This document shows, in pieces, positions 16,089 through 16,287 of a DNA stretch of 16,287 nt (within the stretch, counting starts at the first letter, position 1; every line of letters starts with the position of its first letter). The stretch is from assembly GCA_023807065.1 (NCBI GenBank), contig JAJJLU010004234.1, positions 1-16,287 on the forward strand, written 5' to 3'. The DNA is from Isotricha intestinalis (Eukaryota > Ciliophora > Litostomatea > Vestibuliferida > Isotrichidae). The position numbers and the translations under genes are program-made. The notes beneath the pieces are model-generated. The model was not told the DNA's origin, made no database searches, and saw only the letters and a program-made list of their open reading frames with translations.

Positions 16089-16287
16089 TTAACAACATTT
16101 CTTTTTTTTGGTTTTTATCTTTTTTTCTTCAACTAAATTTTTTTGACCAATATTTTTTGCATTTTCAGACTGTTCAATACTATTTTCAGGTAAGAACTAG
16201 AAATATCTCTTTTTCCAGTAGTAGGAATAATATTTAGCTTTTTATTTTTTGCTTCATTTCCAATTCCTAAATTATCCTCTTCTCTAT
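16089..16287 (-). CDS. 3' end of a gene running off the window, with a frame break; C terminus KKKKCC
   Basis: Reading leftward from the window edge, one frame (codon starts congruent with 16285) gives EEDNLGIGNEAKNKKLNIIP and then TT with typical codons. A second frame (congruent with 16091) gives ENSIEQSENAKNIGQKNL and, further on, a Lys-rich end in KKKKCC before TAA at 16089-16091. The two frames differ, so about 16185-16225 must contain an indel, an intron or an eliminated segment whose length leaves remainder 2 on division by 3. A polybasic stretch followed by two terminal Cys is typical of the geranylgeranylated tails of Rab GTPases. The GTPase domain itself would lie outside the window, so the Rab idea is inference. 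The gene converges on the four-span gene, with 81 bases between stops. Confidence 0.55.

Noticed and set aside
16176..16186. An 11-nt GT-AG intron on the minus strand (GTATTGAACAG region) to repair the right-edge gene
   Set aside because: It would restore the frame but is shorter than any spliceosomal intron I know of, so it is less likely than an indel or the 29-base segment.
1..16287. Source being an anaerobic fungus (Neocallimastigomycota) or Dictyostelium-like amoeba because of AT-richness and Asn runs
   Set aside because: The 27-28 nt introns and ciliate-style protein architectures fit less well with those groups; not excluded without phylogeny.
1..16287. Mobile elements, CRISPR, viral or toxin genes
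   Set aside because: No transposase, reverse transcriptase, terminal repeats, spaced direct repeats or related proteins were seen.

Overview
The window is eukaryotic nuclear DNA of extreme A+T content. By eye it is about four-fifths A+T inside genes and more between them. It holds ten complete protein genes, one tRNA gene and the 3' end of an eleventh protein gene that runs off the right edge. The genes are packed 50 to 300 bases apart on both strands. TAA, TAG and TGA all end genes here, Gln is CAA/CAG, Trp is TGG and Arg is nearly always AGA, so the standard genetic code applies. One gene has two introns of only 27 and 28 nt (GTA...TAG). Tiny introns, high gene density, Asn-rich linkers and several protein architectures familiar from ciliates (a B-box/WD40 fusion, an FHA protein with an upstream G-rich 'KDG' motif, a TPR protein with a NIGNIM-type segment) point to a ciliate macronuclear genome. 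With the standard code and this base composition, an anaerobic litostome (rumen-type) ciliate is my best guess. That is inference; an AT-rich anaerobic fungus or an amoebozoan is less likely.

Layout, left to right. 282-2498 (+) is a TPR protein with an Asn-rich tail. 2707-5079 (+) is a secretory-pathway protein with prominin/tweety-like five-span topology. 5346-6068 (-) is a UBTD-type ubiquitin-like protein with a predicted N-myristoylation site. 6241-8058 (-) is a B-box, coiled-coil and WD40 protein. 8325-9275 (+) is the 26S proteasome lid subunit Rpn7/PSMD6, short at its N terminus. 9480-11573 (-) is an FCP1/SCP-type (NIF) HAD phosphatase with a long basic N-terminal extension. 11862-12356 (+) is an SFT2-like Golgi membrane protein. 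12618-12690 (-) is tRNA-Asn(GTT). 13121-13735 (-) is a four-span membrane protein of unknown family. 13786-15121 (+) is an FHA protein whose first 43 codons are recovered only by removing the two tiny introns. 15360-16007 (+) is another four-span membrane protein with an acidic tail. 16089-16287 (-) is the 3' end of a gene with a frame break and a KKKKCC C terminus.

No shared pathway links the genes. The set mixes housekeeping functions (proteasome, vesicle transport, tRNA, ubiquitin, phosphatase) with lineage-specific proteins. There is no mobile element, CRISPR array, virus or toxin gene that I can see.

Two observations stand out. First, there is a systematic switch in synonymous third-base use along the transcript: A-ending codons (ATA, TCA, ACA, GCA) in the 5' parts and T-ending codons (ATT, TCT, ACT, GCT, GTT) in the 3' parts. 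It is seen in most genes on both strands and repeats as alternating blocks in the long genes. Second, the tiny introns, together with a 29-base CAG-flanked segment at 16190-16218 whose removal would rejoin the broken reading frame of the right-edge gene.
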